Of a stretch of DNA of 64,000 nucleotides, positions 1 to 12,055 are shown piece by piece. The notes under the pieces are model-generated. The model had not been told where the DNA came from. It searched no databases and saw nothing but the letters and a program-made list of their open reading frames with translations. Origin of the DNA: Trichuris trichiura (taxonomy: Eukaryota > Nematoda > Enoplea > Trichinellida > Trichuridae). Position 1 is the first letter of the stretch, and each line of letters begins with the position of its first letter. The translations under genes were made by a program, and so were the position numbers. The stretch is from contig JBAJFE010000011.1 in the NCBI GenBank assembly GCA_037903355.1, forward strand, positions 1,683,001 through 1,747,000, written 5' to 3'.

Positions 1-3000
1 CCTCTGCGAGTAATGGAAACGCCTTTGGCTAAATTGCGACGCCGCTTTATTGGCGCCGATAATCCGCGGAATTAAGCCTTGATTTAATAATACTTTGCGC
101 TTAGGTAAGGAAAAGAAAATTAAGATTGCAAAGTGACAAACGACGTTTGTCTGTAACGTTTCTGAAAATAGGAAAGGCACCTGCTTTCATTTTGAGCATA
201 CCTACAAGCGAGCAACTTCAGCTATGCACACTCAGCTCATTATGGGCCTTGTTTATGCGTCTACGTAAGGAAAAAGCAGAAGAAAAGTTATGCAAATTTT
301 ATCGTAACGTCAGCGATCATTACTTGGCTGCATGACAAACTTCAAGCTTTACTTCATGTAGCACAAGAGCAGTTCCAACTCGATGTAGCTTTCCTTTACT
401 ACAACGCTATTCACGTATAAGAAGAAAACAAGAAAGCGTTTGAGTAGATAAAAGGAAATACTACAAAGAGCATTAAGTTCACCTTTTGAATATTTGACGT
501 TAAGAGCGACTTTTCAAAGCAGAGAATATCCCGACCGCACTTATCTAAACTTACTGATAGAATTGTTTTGCGAAATGATGAAAAGAACTTTCCGTCAAAA
601 ACCAAAGCAGCACTCATTGGCCACTGCTGCGCCTTAGAATATTGCGCTTTAAGTTAATACGCGTGTTGCTGTTTCAATTTACTAAGAAACGATTATTATC
701 GCTCCACTCTGTTCTTGAACGTATTTTTTGGGGTATTAGTCAATGAAATGCAGTTGATGAAAGGTAAACTTCGCTATGAAGAAGTGCCGTCTCTGCGGAC
801 AAAAATGAATTAGCCGAACGTTGTGCTTGATTGAACGAAGCGAAACAACGCGATCGTTGAAAGAAAAGAAAACCTTTTCTCGACAAACTAGTCGACATAA
901 ATATCATGTTCATAAATCTTACGAGCTGTCCTCCGATGGTTTCATCGGCAGCTCGTCAGGTGAAGGCACCGTGATTCTTCTTACGAAATGAACAGCATTT
1001 CGCGACTGTCATTTTAAAAATGGAAGTGAACCCGCAAAACTGCTTTACGTTTAAGTTTGCCTGGCAAGAGATAACGAAAAATGATAAAGCCACTTGTCAA
1101 TTTTGTTGCGAGAAATTTACTCAAAACGCGAAGGACAACTGTCAATAACGCGCATTCCAAAATCACTACCACCAACCAAACTATTTGGACCTTACCTGAT
1201 CGAATTCAACTGGTTCTATAATCTGATTGTACAGTCAAGGATCAATGAAAAAGTGTAAGCAAAATTTGAATAAATTGCAATCTGCTGTCTTGACAGACAT
1301 ACCGATCGTTTTTGACTTCCTCACTTTCATAAAACGTAAATTCTACACTGTAATATGCTCAGCAGTTCGCTATACGCTCAAAGATCGATCTTTGTCATTG
1401 CAAAAGCAGGTAGTTTTTTTTGGCCGATATGAAGATTAAATAAGTGCTTAACGATGCTTGAAAATATGCTCAATCTGAACGTAGTGTCGAAAGATGTCAT
1501 CCGCGGCATTTACTTACAAAACCGACGAAAATGTTAATTCGTTTCCGAATCAATTAACGGCTGGGGAACGTTAAGTGATTTAAATTGCATACGGATCGCC
1601 GTAGATTCAAACATCTCACGTTGACGCTGGTATTACACAACCCTCAACTTAGTATTCGCTCAACAGTACGAAGATCAAAGTCTTTTTGCATGAAGAAACG
1701 TGGAACAACTGATCATAATCTTCGTAAACTTAAAGTAGATCAGCGATCACGCCTTTCCCATGTTAGGACAATAAATACACTTTGCTCGTGACGACGCTGC
1801 AGATTTCAACCGATGACACGATAGGTACATGTAAATTTTATCAATTCTTTTCCATTGCCGACATTGATCGCTACCGATTAAAGGAATCAAAGTAAAAGAA
1901 TGACTTATTGCGTGGTCATTGTTCTGCTTAATGAGCACAGATGCTGACTGTTATAAGGAAAAGCGTTTTGCACGTATTGACCTCGAAAAGTACAATGACA
2001 GACAGTGGTGCATCCACCGTTCCGACCGGCAACTGCCAACGACAATGCGAAAACCGATCGAGCTTCCGCGACTGCAATGGCGGAATCAAATTGCCATTTG
2101 GAATGAATAAATCAGCCTTTACAACTTTACACGAAATGTTATCTTTACCTCCGTTGGTCAATTGCGATGGATCAATAAACGAACAAAATTAGGCAAAGGA
2201 TAAGTGATGGGATTTAGCTGGCTGATTAATTTGCCAATAAGCGCTTTGGACAGCTAAACCTTAAACGCGACGGAACATCCCATTCTTGAAACGGCTTTTG
2301 ATGAACGCCGAAGGTTGGAGATTCGATACGACAATCGAATTTTCAAAGGTGCACTGCGATTGGACACTTTATACGCCTACTAAAAAGTTAGTGCTTCCTC
2401 CGTCGTTAAATCTCTAACAGAAGGAACAACCATTTCTTCTGAAGGAAAAAAGTATGGAGAGAGCTGATATATCAACGCATCTTTGGTGAGTAAAAAAGCT
2501 GAAAAAAGTCTTATTATAAACCACCGCGTTTAGTGTTTAGAGTCGCGTTACGCGGTTCGGTATGAGGCGATGGTAAACGGTCCCAATTACCGTCGCAATG
2601 GCAAGTTATTTCGTTCAAGCGAACGGGGATCCAACAAGCATCGATAACACTGGTTTTGCCGGCAAAAGATTTGCATTCAAAATTTGACGGACGGCAATAA
2701 GAATTGATAAATTCAGCTTAAAAAACGGAAGCTCATCTTCTCTGCTAGTGCAAAAGCCTAACGGATCGATTCCCGCGGTACCCATCCGGCTGACATGATG
2801 AATTGGAACCTTTCATTGGAGATTTAATCCGTAAAGCAAGCAACAGATTACATCGTCTTAGCCACTGTCCCAAGTTGCTCGTCCGAACGCTCACCGTAAC
2901 TTTGATTATTCGAAGAACCGAAACAACAATACACATTACACTCGATGGAAATAAGATTTATTTATTCATTTATATTTTATTAATGCACCAGACTACAATT

Positions 3001-6000
3001 TCTGTATTGCTGATCGGAAAGAAAATGAATTGCAAGAAAAGTTTGGATCAACTAGAACTATCCAAATGCATTCGTAGAATTTAAACGCAACAACAGCTAA
3101 CATCTAAGTGCCACCTTAAATGCAGCTCTTTCGTCTAACGACATCATTGAAGCGGTGAAAAGGTGTTGACAATGCTTTTTAAATAATAAATTCGGAAAAC
3201 TTAACAAAGCATTTAAGTAAAGAGGAAGTGGGCACTACCTCAAATAGATAAAAAAAACCATGCACGATACACAGAATTACGTATAGGGCGGAAAGTTATT
3301 TAAATTAGCCTCAATCCCAAAGGCGTTTCTCTTTTTTCCATAGAAGTACGATCTTCTCAAGCAGGACAATCTAACCTGATTTGAAAAAGTAATAGTTCAC
3401 TTAAACTCGTCGCAACGGAAATGAATGCTAAACTAGGGACAACTAGTATCACTTTGTAAACATTGCCAATACTTTCAGTCATGCATTTATTTTTTATGCA
3501 AATGTCCTATTAAATTGCGTCTAAATTTGCGCAACGGCCAACCTGAGCTAGAAAATGGAGCATCACCTTTTTATCTTTAAAAGTGGAGCAGTGTATTTTT
3601 TAGCACAAAAGATTGACATCAATGCGACTTCAGAAAACGAGACTATTAAAAGAGGCGACAGATAGTTTTTGTTCACAGCAACATAGAGACTCGACTAAGT
3701 GACTATTGCACTGCAGTTTTTTTGAAGAATTCCTTCATGATTACTACCGCGATTGATTGGACAGGATTATTTGAAGCAGTAGTCGTAACAAACATGCCTA
3801 ATACTCCTTTGGCATTTCACGTCTAAAAGCAAGTGGTAGCGTTTCGCGTAGCTCTTACAGGGCTTGCAGAACAGCAGCCCCCATTGCCAACAGAGAGAGA
3901 TGATTAAAAACAGAAAAGATGGTTTGGCCATTTGAAGACGAGGAAACACTTCTGAAAGACGTAGGCTCACTCAACTCTTTTGAATCTTCAAAGCTGGCTC
4001 GCGTTTCGTAGCGTTTGATTCTCAGTCGGAGACACTCGCGCGGTAGGTCGTCTTGTTCGCTACCCAAATAGAGTTGCCACATTTCCAAAAGGGAAGCGCG
4101 ACTGATTTGGCTGAGCATTTGAAAAAACGACGTAGCACTTGCGCAGTGTCTGGCAACTGTACTGACAAAGCACCTTTCGAACTGATCCTGCGATCTGAAC
4201 AATCGCAACTCGTAACGACGGATTTTATGACAGAAAGCTGAAAGCTAACCTGCATATTTTTCTCATACTATTCGGAGTTGCAAGTCTTACGGACAACAAA
4301 TCGCGCACAGAAGCTGACATCAAATCTAGAAAGTCTGAACAGTCGTCTGTCATCGCTGCCGAGTGATATGTAAGGCAAGGCAAAAATATGGACAAGTCTG
4401 CAAAGGATCCTTAAAAGGCACGAGGAGCCTCAAAGATCAATGGTCATACTTTCAATACTTTCACGTCTGCATATGAACAACCATGGATTCAAACCGAGAT
4501 TGAGTATCTTTCTCGGCAAACTATCAGCGCATCGAACTAAGCAGAACCGATAACTTCTTATATGGACACATTTATGCTCCAACTGGGCATATGTATCAAC
4601 AGGTTGTACGATGGTACGCAGAATAGAGCGAATGGGCGTCAGTGAAGCTTGTCTGTCCGAGTTAGGACCGTACGACCCGTTACCAATGCTTGCGGATAAG
4701 CGATTGCCGCAGTCGATCAGACATTGCTTCTGAGAAAACACTGTACAACAGATGGTTCCTGAAAATCGCCTATTTACCACCTTTGCGCAATAGAGGAGGG
4801 AAACTAACCGAAAAGAAGAGTCAGCAAAACGGCATACATGCTGTTCATAGTTGCAACGACTTTTTGAATTTACGAAAAATCACCGACCTCAGCGCGGCTG
4901 AATGACGCAGTTACGCGAAACCGCGCAAGACTGATTAAACACAATGCTTAAAAGTCACTTTGCTTCAAGTTGACTAAGCAGATGCGTTAAAATGACAAAC
5001 TAACCAATCCCTATTGATTTCCGCATAGGGCCAGATGAATTAATTTACTCCGATTTCGTCAATGCGCTGATGTGATGCGCAGCCTTAACGGATCAGTTCG
5101 ATATGTCTCCAAAAGCAGCAACAGAGCTGCCAAAGGTAATCGGTCACTGGAGAAATGGCCAATCGGCCAAATGACGATATAGTGAACTTCTTGTCCACCC
5201 AGACGGCGACCGAAACGGCACCTAAGGCTCTGCTTTCCTAGTTTAGACATGCTGACGAGCCCTTTCAAAGCATCAATATTCACATGAGCCGATCTCGCCC
5301 TGGCAAATAAATGAAAATCTTAAGCCACAATCATTTTTCCTGCCATTTCTTAATCTAGTTTCTCTCTTCAGGTCATTCGCTTCCGACGTTCACAAGTCCG
5401 GCGTGAACGAAGTGTGAAGTGCGCGACAGAGGAAAGGTTTGGAGGTAGTTTCCGGAGCGACATTCATACAGTAGGGGCTATAGAGAAGGTAGGGCATTTA
5501 TGCCAATCCAATGTCAATACCAACTCTTTACATTCTGTCTGCTCCTTCTGTCACGGTTTTTCTTTATGACAGTTCTTCTGTCCCTTAAGCTGCCCAAGCA
5601 CCTTGAGAGTCTTTGGCCTAAGGCACAAAGGCAATATTTTAGGGCAAATCTCCTTGCAAGAATGCAAGTGCCAGTAAGGCGAACCAACAATGCAACGGGG
5701 CAGCGTTTGCAAAAGAGATACTTTGACCAAGCTATCCACAACGTGACGGAAACTCTTCTCCGCAGAAGACTATGACGTCACACAGAAAGTACACGGCGGA
5801 AAATTTGAGGAACCCGAGATGTTCACCCGCCTTTTTTGCGAATTTGCGGCACGTAGATTCGGAAGCATTGGAACGCGACAGGAAGCTTAAAGAAATATCA
5901 AAGTTTCGCCTGCCAATCCATCAAGCGAAGTTTCACACTGGTTTTTCACAATTGTGGCCAAAATCGTAACGGTGACGGCGCCAGTGGTGTAAAGTGAAAA

Positions 6001-7080
6001 ATTCGCATTCGGTTTGCGTTGCAGCGTCACTTTTTGAGGTTATTTAAGAGAACGTGTGCTCGCAAAAACTGTTAAGATCAATAACGAGTTTGCAGGACAG
6101 GTTGAAAAGAATAGCTTATTGAACGCGATTATTGAACATCTCGAGCGTAAGACGTGAACAACGAAGCTTTGTACTTACCAAATAAAAAGATGCGGCGAAC
6201 ATTAGCTGGCTGATAGTGTAAAAACGTGCAAGAACTTTGTTTAGGGGAATTATTTGAAATAATCTTTAGAGCGCAAGTTTTAACAGTACTGGATGCGCAG
6301 GTATTAAAGAATTTGGAGGAGCCTGCACCCAGTCAGGAATAAAGATAGAGCATATCCTCACGTAGAACGCACTAAAAACAAAAAGTCCTTATCGATTAAA
6401 CGAATTCAATTTAAAACAGTCTTTTTTAATTTTCCCAAATAGGTAAAGTGTAACTTCTGGATAGCGGAACAACCGCTTGAATACATAATCTAGACGAGCA
6501 GCTTTTTAGTAGTTGTATGCCATATTATTCTAAACAGTCGCATACTGGCATCCGAACAACGAAGAAGGTGTGGATTAGAGGATTGAAAAAGAATAGCTCG
6601 TAACTTCACTTTATAGCAGCTGCACGTTCATTGTAAGGCGCTTTTTCTCACAAATAATTTACTTGGATGAAACAGTAATTGAAATAATATTTTGGCACGA
6701 AAACATTGCCCTATTCGCACTGAAATTATATATGAACTTGAAAGTTAAAAGGATACTGTGAATTTCGCTTTCGTAAATGTTCTTGCTGCTCTTATTGTTA
6801 ATAGTTGCGACAAAGCAGGCGCTGGGAAAGGTATTGTTTTACCGAAATTGCCGACTTTCTAAATTTGCGTTTGCACAGTTTGTGTTTTCTTTCCCACTTT
6901 CAAAAGTTCACATTGATACATCGACTTCCTTTCAACAGCAAATGATTTCGTGTTTTCGAACGATCTTTTTAGATAGAACGAGACCTCTCCCAGTGAGCAG
7001 TACAAAGACTTCGACTGTGCGCTGCAAACACTGATTTTTTTGAGCAAGCGTGGAACGCCTCTTTTCCGTCTTCTAAAGCA
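1..7080. other. Gene-poor region, no supported gene
   Basis: I see only short open frames without family similarity, without convincing splice-linked continuation and overlapping on both strands. Frames near 1941-2192 (+), 3855-4208 (-) and 5500-5775 (+) are the longest and look like chance or decayed sequence. One short stretch near 2085-2130 (LPFGMNKSAFTTLHEML) faintly recalls the LPFG region of Ty3/gypsy reverse transcriptases but is interrupted on both sides, so I do not call an element. The last part, 6700-7080, is probably the 5' flank of the RMND5 gene. Confidence 0.5.
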
Positions 7081-8685
7081 ATGGAAGGGGTTACAATTGT
7101 CGAAGAACACGTGGATCGGTTGTTGAACAAATATGCCCAGTACATAGACGCTTATTGTACATCCTTGGATAGTCTCAATAGACAGTTGGACACATTGCAC
7201 CGGGAGTTGATTGCTGGTAAAATTCAAAAAAAACCTGCAGTTATGCGTTGGCCAATTTTGTCAAATATAGATGCCGAACCCGAAAGCACATTGAGCGTAG
7301 CTGCCGTACTTATTTTCGAGCAATTCTTAAAACGTTCCCGCGAGGTGCTGCAACAAATTTGCTCGAACCATCGAGACATGCACGCGTCAGTCTCGAAAGT
7401 GGGTCGCGAAATTGAAAAGGTGTGCCATTCGATCCGTATGCAACGTGTCAGAGCCAACAGGAGGATATTTTGCTTTCAGAACTTTGTTAGCAATTTGGAA
7501 GAAGTGTGCATGCGAAAGATTGTCTACGAAAAAGATCCCCTTCTTAGACCTCACGTCAACTTGCTGCTAGCAAAGCATTACTTGTCCATGGGTCTGGTCG
7601 ACATTGCGGACGAATTGCTTCAGGTGCACTCTTCTGGATGCAAATTATTTCGTACAATTGGCCATTTCAGCATTCGGGCGTCCAATGCGACGTAAACAAT
7701 AAAACAAGGTTCACAAACATGTACAAAATAGTGGATGCTTTAAAGAATAAAGACATTACGCCGGCATTGGAGTATTTGATCAGCTGTGCCGCCGGTTTAT
7801 TTAATCAGTGGCTTTTTAGGTGGGCAGAATTGAATAAAGAAAAACTGGAACGACTGAATAGCAATCTTGGATTTTACCTAGCTCGCTTACAGTTTGTACA
7901 GCTGATAGAGAAGGGCTGCCAGAGCCGTGAAAAAATTATGGAGTTCGCAAAACGATTTCACCGTTTTGCCAACACGAATACCAAAGGTCTATATTGCATA
8001 TTCAATAGGTGCAAAAGTCGACTTGATTTGTTGAAGAAATGCAGGTGCTCATGGCAAGCATGGTATTCATGGCATCGGGACTGGAATCGTCACCGTACAA
8101 CTATTTGCTTAGCGACAATGTGTGGGATCAAGCGATCGCTGCCTTTACGTCAGATTGGTGTAAAGTGTATAGGATTCCTACGAGTAGCCCACTGAGCGTC
8201 ATGTGAGCTAACAAAATTCTTGTCAGCTTGTATAGACTATTTCTTGCTTGAATTTTGCAGCATTGAAGTTGGCATAAAAGCTGTGACCGCTATGCTCAAT
8301 CTGAGAAAGGTTATGCGCCAGGGAAAGGTGGCAGAAGTTCTTGGAATGGCTGATGAGCTTCCGGTGAGCATCCATCAGTATTCAACCATTTAATCGGACA
8401 AGTTGAAGGTCGAAGTCGATATGGCTGGTTTCCCGCAGTATCATTCAGTCTTTGCTTGTCCCATCCTTCGACAGCCAACCACGGAGGCGAACCCTCCGGT
8501 TCGTTTGGTCTGCGGACACGTTATTTCAAAGGACGCTGTCAATCGCCTAGTCTCTCATGATCGGTCATTAATACGCTGCAATGGGTAACTATTTTTATTA
8601 CTAATATATTTGTTTTTGTAGCTTGAAATGCCCTTACTGTCCTCAAGAATCGCACATAAGCAAGACAAAAGTTATTTACTTCTAA
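7081..8685 (+). CDS. RMND5A: RMND5/Gid2-like RING E3 subunit of the CTLH ubiquitin ligase complex
   Basis: In the family this protein pairs with MAEA/Gid9 as the catalytic RING core of the CTLH (yeast GID) E3 ubiquitin ligase. I reconstruct nine exons: 7081-7216, 7271-7419, 7480-7623, 7671-7771, 7820-7986, 8037-8202, 8261-8363, 8409-8584 and 8622-8685, giving 401 residues, close to about 390 in vertebrates. Introns are 37-60 nt, all GT-AG. The N-terminal half is helical (LisH/CTLH region). The CTLH-to-CRA segment includes KSRLxxxx-free helices ending in SSPYNYLL. The C-terminus carries the degenerate Gid-type [15 protein letters not shown] from about 8454, [11 protein letters not shown], then LKCPYCPQ and a terminal hydrophobic VIYF before the stop at 8683-8685. 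The start is the first ATG of an uninterrupted family-like N-terminus ([11 protein letters not shown]). Three introns (54, 60 and 48 nt) are multiples of three without in-frame stops, so an uninterrupted reading would wrongly include them. Confidence in family is high; individual splice sites are hand-placed. Confidence 0.93.
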
Positions 8686-11040
8686 GTGAAAATACTACTG
8701 CATTTTCGATAGTCTTGGTAGAAGTGACAACGAACCCTAAAATCGTTAACCCTACGCGAAGTTGCACTCTGCAACTAAAGCAGTGACACTGAGCGCAATG
8801 ATGATCATCTTATTTGAACGTTGACTTGCTACTTTTCTGATGACATTTTGTATCTGTTTATTCGTTGAGAGTGTCTGTTTGTCGAGTTAACAATAGCAAC
8901 ACTTTTTCATTAATGCCAGTCATTAAACGATGATTTCCTTTAGGGTTTTTGACATTCTTATTTTCAGAAGACAGTCAAGTATAGTTAAATGATTTTGTGC
9001 TTTGCTAATCACTATTGAATGATAATGTGAAAGTGACAGGAAAGTTAGAACGTCAAGCAGAATGTGTCCCATTGATTTTCACTTGCCTACATTTAGTAAA
9101 ATTATTAGTAACTCCGTATAGCTGGGATCAAGTCTCTGCACGATATATGTGTGCGCGTCAAAGTTGTAGTGTTGATCTTAGTAAGGTCGATCACAATCAG
9201 AAACGGTTATCCCTGAGAAAGTAAGGCACTATTGAACATTACGTTTTTAGTAGAGTTAAACTTGCCATTGCATCGGAAAAGTTGCTCCTATCCGCAAAAG
9301 GTCATTTAAACGAGCAACGAAGTTGCCTGATTAACATGCAGATATATTGTATGAGCACTTTAGCAAGAGCAAACGAAAGCAGTTTAGGGTGGAAAACAAG
9401 AAAGAGGTATCCATGATAGCCACTACGTAAATATAGAATTTGCTGGAAATACGTGAAACATTGACTCTTTCAATTTGTGCAATAAAGATGAGAGATTTCA
9501 TTCAGCCAAAACGCAGAAACTTCTAACCGAAGAAGAACAGGAATAAGATATAATGGCAATGCGCAAAACGTGTTGCCACGAAAGGCCATTTGTTAGGTTT
9601 GCAAGAAGTATTGGACGAAGAAGAAGATGGAGCATTTCCGTAAGCACATTGGAAGTATCGACCTCCCCGCTACGCGTAGAAAACTGTGAATAATAACTAA
9701 CCTAATGCAATTGAAGCTGATCTACGGAAAGCAACATTAATTGAGGATCACGTTTTCCCGACAGGACAAAAGGCTATTTCGAGCAACAACATTGTACTCT
9801 TTCAAAAAACATGACAAAATGCTGTACTTATTAGGTAATCAGTGAAATGCTTACGATTGCCTTGAAGGACATCAGTCAAAGGCAAAATGGTGAAGTGATG
9901 TAGCTGCCACGCGTCGTGTTAAAACATTTGGAAAAAGTAGCGTAAAGAAAAATATGGAAAAAGTTTCACAGTTCGCATCGGAAGGAGACTGAATTCCACT
10001 TCTTCTCTGCCTCTATTTCGACGTGCAAAGGTTTGAAAAATTTTTGCTGCGTAGAAGTCTTAGGCTGCAGTCGCCTTGCGACGGACTTTTTGTTCGGTCA
10101 GATGAAACGATACTGATGAAATCGCTTAGTCACATAATGTGACATCTGCGAAATATATATAGCAAGCAATCGATGACATTATTTACAGCTTTACTACAAG
10201 GCAACCGTACACGCAGGTCAACTGACAACCGTTAAGAATTGGAGCACCGATATTATGCATTAACAGGTCATCATGACTAAACTTCCCAATGTTCAATAGA
10301 TAGACGAGCTTCAGATATTATCTTGTATGCATGTATGCTGGTGCCATCTAGCATCTTTCAGAAAGGCAAGCAGTTGCACTACAACCAAGTTTGTCCAAGT
10401 GGCAAGATGAATGACGCCGCGTAAAATTGAACAAATAGGTGACTGAACTTGTATTTTCATGTCTTTAGCAAAGTTCAAAAACGTAGACCAAAATAGCATT
10501 CTTATCAGTTTTGTTTCACGGTTTCTCAATGACATGACAGCAAAAAACAGTGTCATCGTCAGGAAGGTTTCAACGGTGCAACAAATACCCAATAAGTCAG
10601 TATTATATCATTTTTAAGAGACGTACAGTTTCGCTACGTTGACGATCGGGGGTAGTCGTATTTAAAGAAAAACATAGTAACACTAACGATGACTTAAGTT
10701 CGGTTACGTTTCGCGATGATCAGGACTGATTAGTAGATCGCTAGTTGAGCCTATAGAAATCGGAGATCTCTGTATTCAGTCTTTGCACTAAGCGATTATT
10801 TGCCAATCCACCTACCGCTAAAACATTTTACTTCAATCAAAGAAAATTCCTTTGCAAATCTGATAATAAGCACTCGTTTCGTCGTTTGCATAGCTTCGCA
10901 AGATATGTCGACTACTGTCTATTGTCTTTTATAAAATCGTAGATTTTTAAAAATGCGTTTCTAAACATATTTGTCATATTTATTAATAGAAAAGCAGCAA
11001 GTTCTTTAAAGTAAACAATTTAAGCGGCTTCTGAGCACTT
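8686..11040. other. Intergenic, no gene seen
   Basis: The 3' flank of RMND5 is followed by AT-rich sequence with only short unconnected frames, the longest being 10311-10592 on the minus strand. That frame has no recognisable domain and no good start context. I see no RNA gene or repeat here. Confidence 0.5.
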
Positions 11041-11043
11041 ACT

Positions 11044-11044
<1 letters not shown>

Positions 11045-11125
<81 letters not shown>
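11045..11125. repeat. (GAT)27 trinucleotide microsatellite
   Basis: An uninterrupted run of 27 GAT units. It creates spurious frames that would read as poly-Met on the plus strand and poly-His on the minus strand; neither is flanked by gene-like sequence. The absence of any interruption suggests a young and probably length-variable locus. Confidence 0.97.
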
Positions 11126-11190
11126 AATGCAACTCTTCCTTAACCCTTGGATGCCTGATTTTCCCCCGACTGCTTCGAGGATGAATGATC

Positions 11191-11325
11191 GTTCTAACGT
11201 TTATTTCGCGCGCTGCTCTCAAGACCGATAGTGTGCCGTCTTCAGCGTGAAACGTCAACGTTTCACCGTGAAGACGTTTCCATATGGTTAGTAAGGAAAG
11301 TTCCATATAAAATAAACGTTAGAAC
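11191..11325. repeat. Small nested foldback element (MITE-like)
   Basis: A 16-nt perfect terminal inverted repeat, GTTCTAACGTTTATTT at 11191-11206 and its complement at 11310-11325, encloses an inner hairpin. The inner arms are 11238-11254 (GTCTTCAGCGTGAAACG) and 11259-11275, nearly perfect, with a 4-nt loop. There is no coding capacity in 135 bp. The layout fits a miniature non-autonomous DNA element or a cruciform-forming relic. It starts 66 bp after the GAT microsatellite. Confidence 0.6.
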
Positions 11326-11784
11326 CGGTACTCAGCCCGCGCTTTCGTGATATCACTCTTCACAATGAAAACAGAATGAAACATTGCTTCTCTTGGCTTA
11401 GTCTTGTCAAAGGTTCGGCGAAACGGTTTGATAAACTGTAATGTTTGCTATACATGATAAGGTGTTTCTTTGAAGTCGAATCAGCCTTTGAATAGTACGA
11501 AAATCACAATACTCGTTAAGTGACATTAAATGTAAGGCGCCCCTCGCATCTGACTGCCAGCAAACAAGGCAACACTAGTTAAAATTAGCAACAAAACTAT
11601 GCCGCGTCAATTCACTGCCTACGTTTCAAAAAAACTATTTCGCCGGAAAAGAGATTAGAACAACTTAGTGTTCACAGCGTTCTTTATTTCTTCAGTGGTA
11701 ATAGTATTGTGCATTTAAAATTCTTAAGTTATTCCCTCCTCTGCTGAATTATTGGTATCAGCGTACTCATAGTTGTTCTTCTGG
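11326..11784. other. Intergenic, no gene seen
   Basis: AT-rich spacer between two foldback elements; no frame of note. Confidence 0.5.
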
Positions 11785-12055
11785 TTCACGGGTTTGGCCT
11801 GCTGGATGTATCTGTAAGTAAACTTCAAAATGCCCTACCAACGAATGGATGAGCAAATTGTTAGACAAATTACAGAACAAATCGAATACCGTACGTTTCG
11901 GAATTGTAATTTCTCTAACAATTTGCTCATCCATTCGTTGGTAGGGCATTTTGAAGTTTACTTACAGATACATCCAACAGGCCAAACCCGTGAATAAAAA
12001 GAACAAGTATGAAACAACCGAAGCCTGTTAAAAGACACCCAGTCCATCAGCGTAC
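11785..12055. mobile_element. Foldback MITE, family with TTCACGGGTTTGG ends (copy 1)
   Basis: Two 81-nt arms, 11785-11865 and 11914-11994, are inverted repeats that appear to differ at a single base in the terminal motif (CCTGCTGG against CCTGTTGG), separated by a 48-nt loop. The outer ends read TTCACGGGTTTGGCCTG. About 30 nt beyond the right arm is GCCTGTTAAAAGACACCC, a tail that also follows the second copy near 35.6 kb, so the element probably extends to about 12055. No transposase is present, so this is a non-autonomous element. The long minus-strand frame through the palindrome is an artefact of the arms. Confidence 0.75.

Noticed and set aside
1941..2192. Possible Ty3/gypsy reverse transcriptase remnant (LPFG motif)
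   Set aside because: Only one short motif resembles the family and the neighbouring conserved segments are absent; a profile search would be needed.
10983..11306. Frames reading poly-Met (plus) and poly-His (minus)
   Set aside because: They come entirely from the GAT microsatellite; flanking residues show no domain and no splice logic.
11767..11949. Minus-strand frame through the 12-kb palindrome
   Set aside because: It exists because the two arms are complementary; nothing supports translation.
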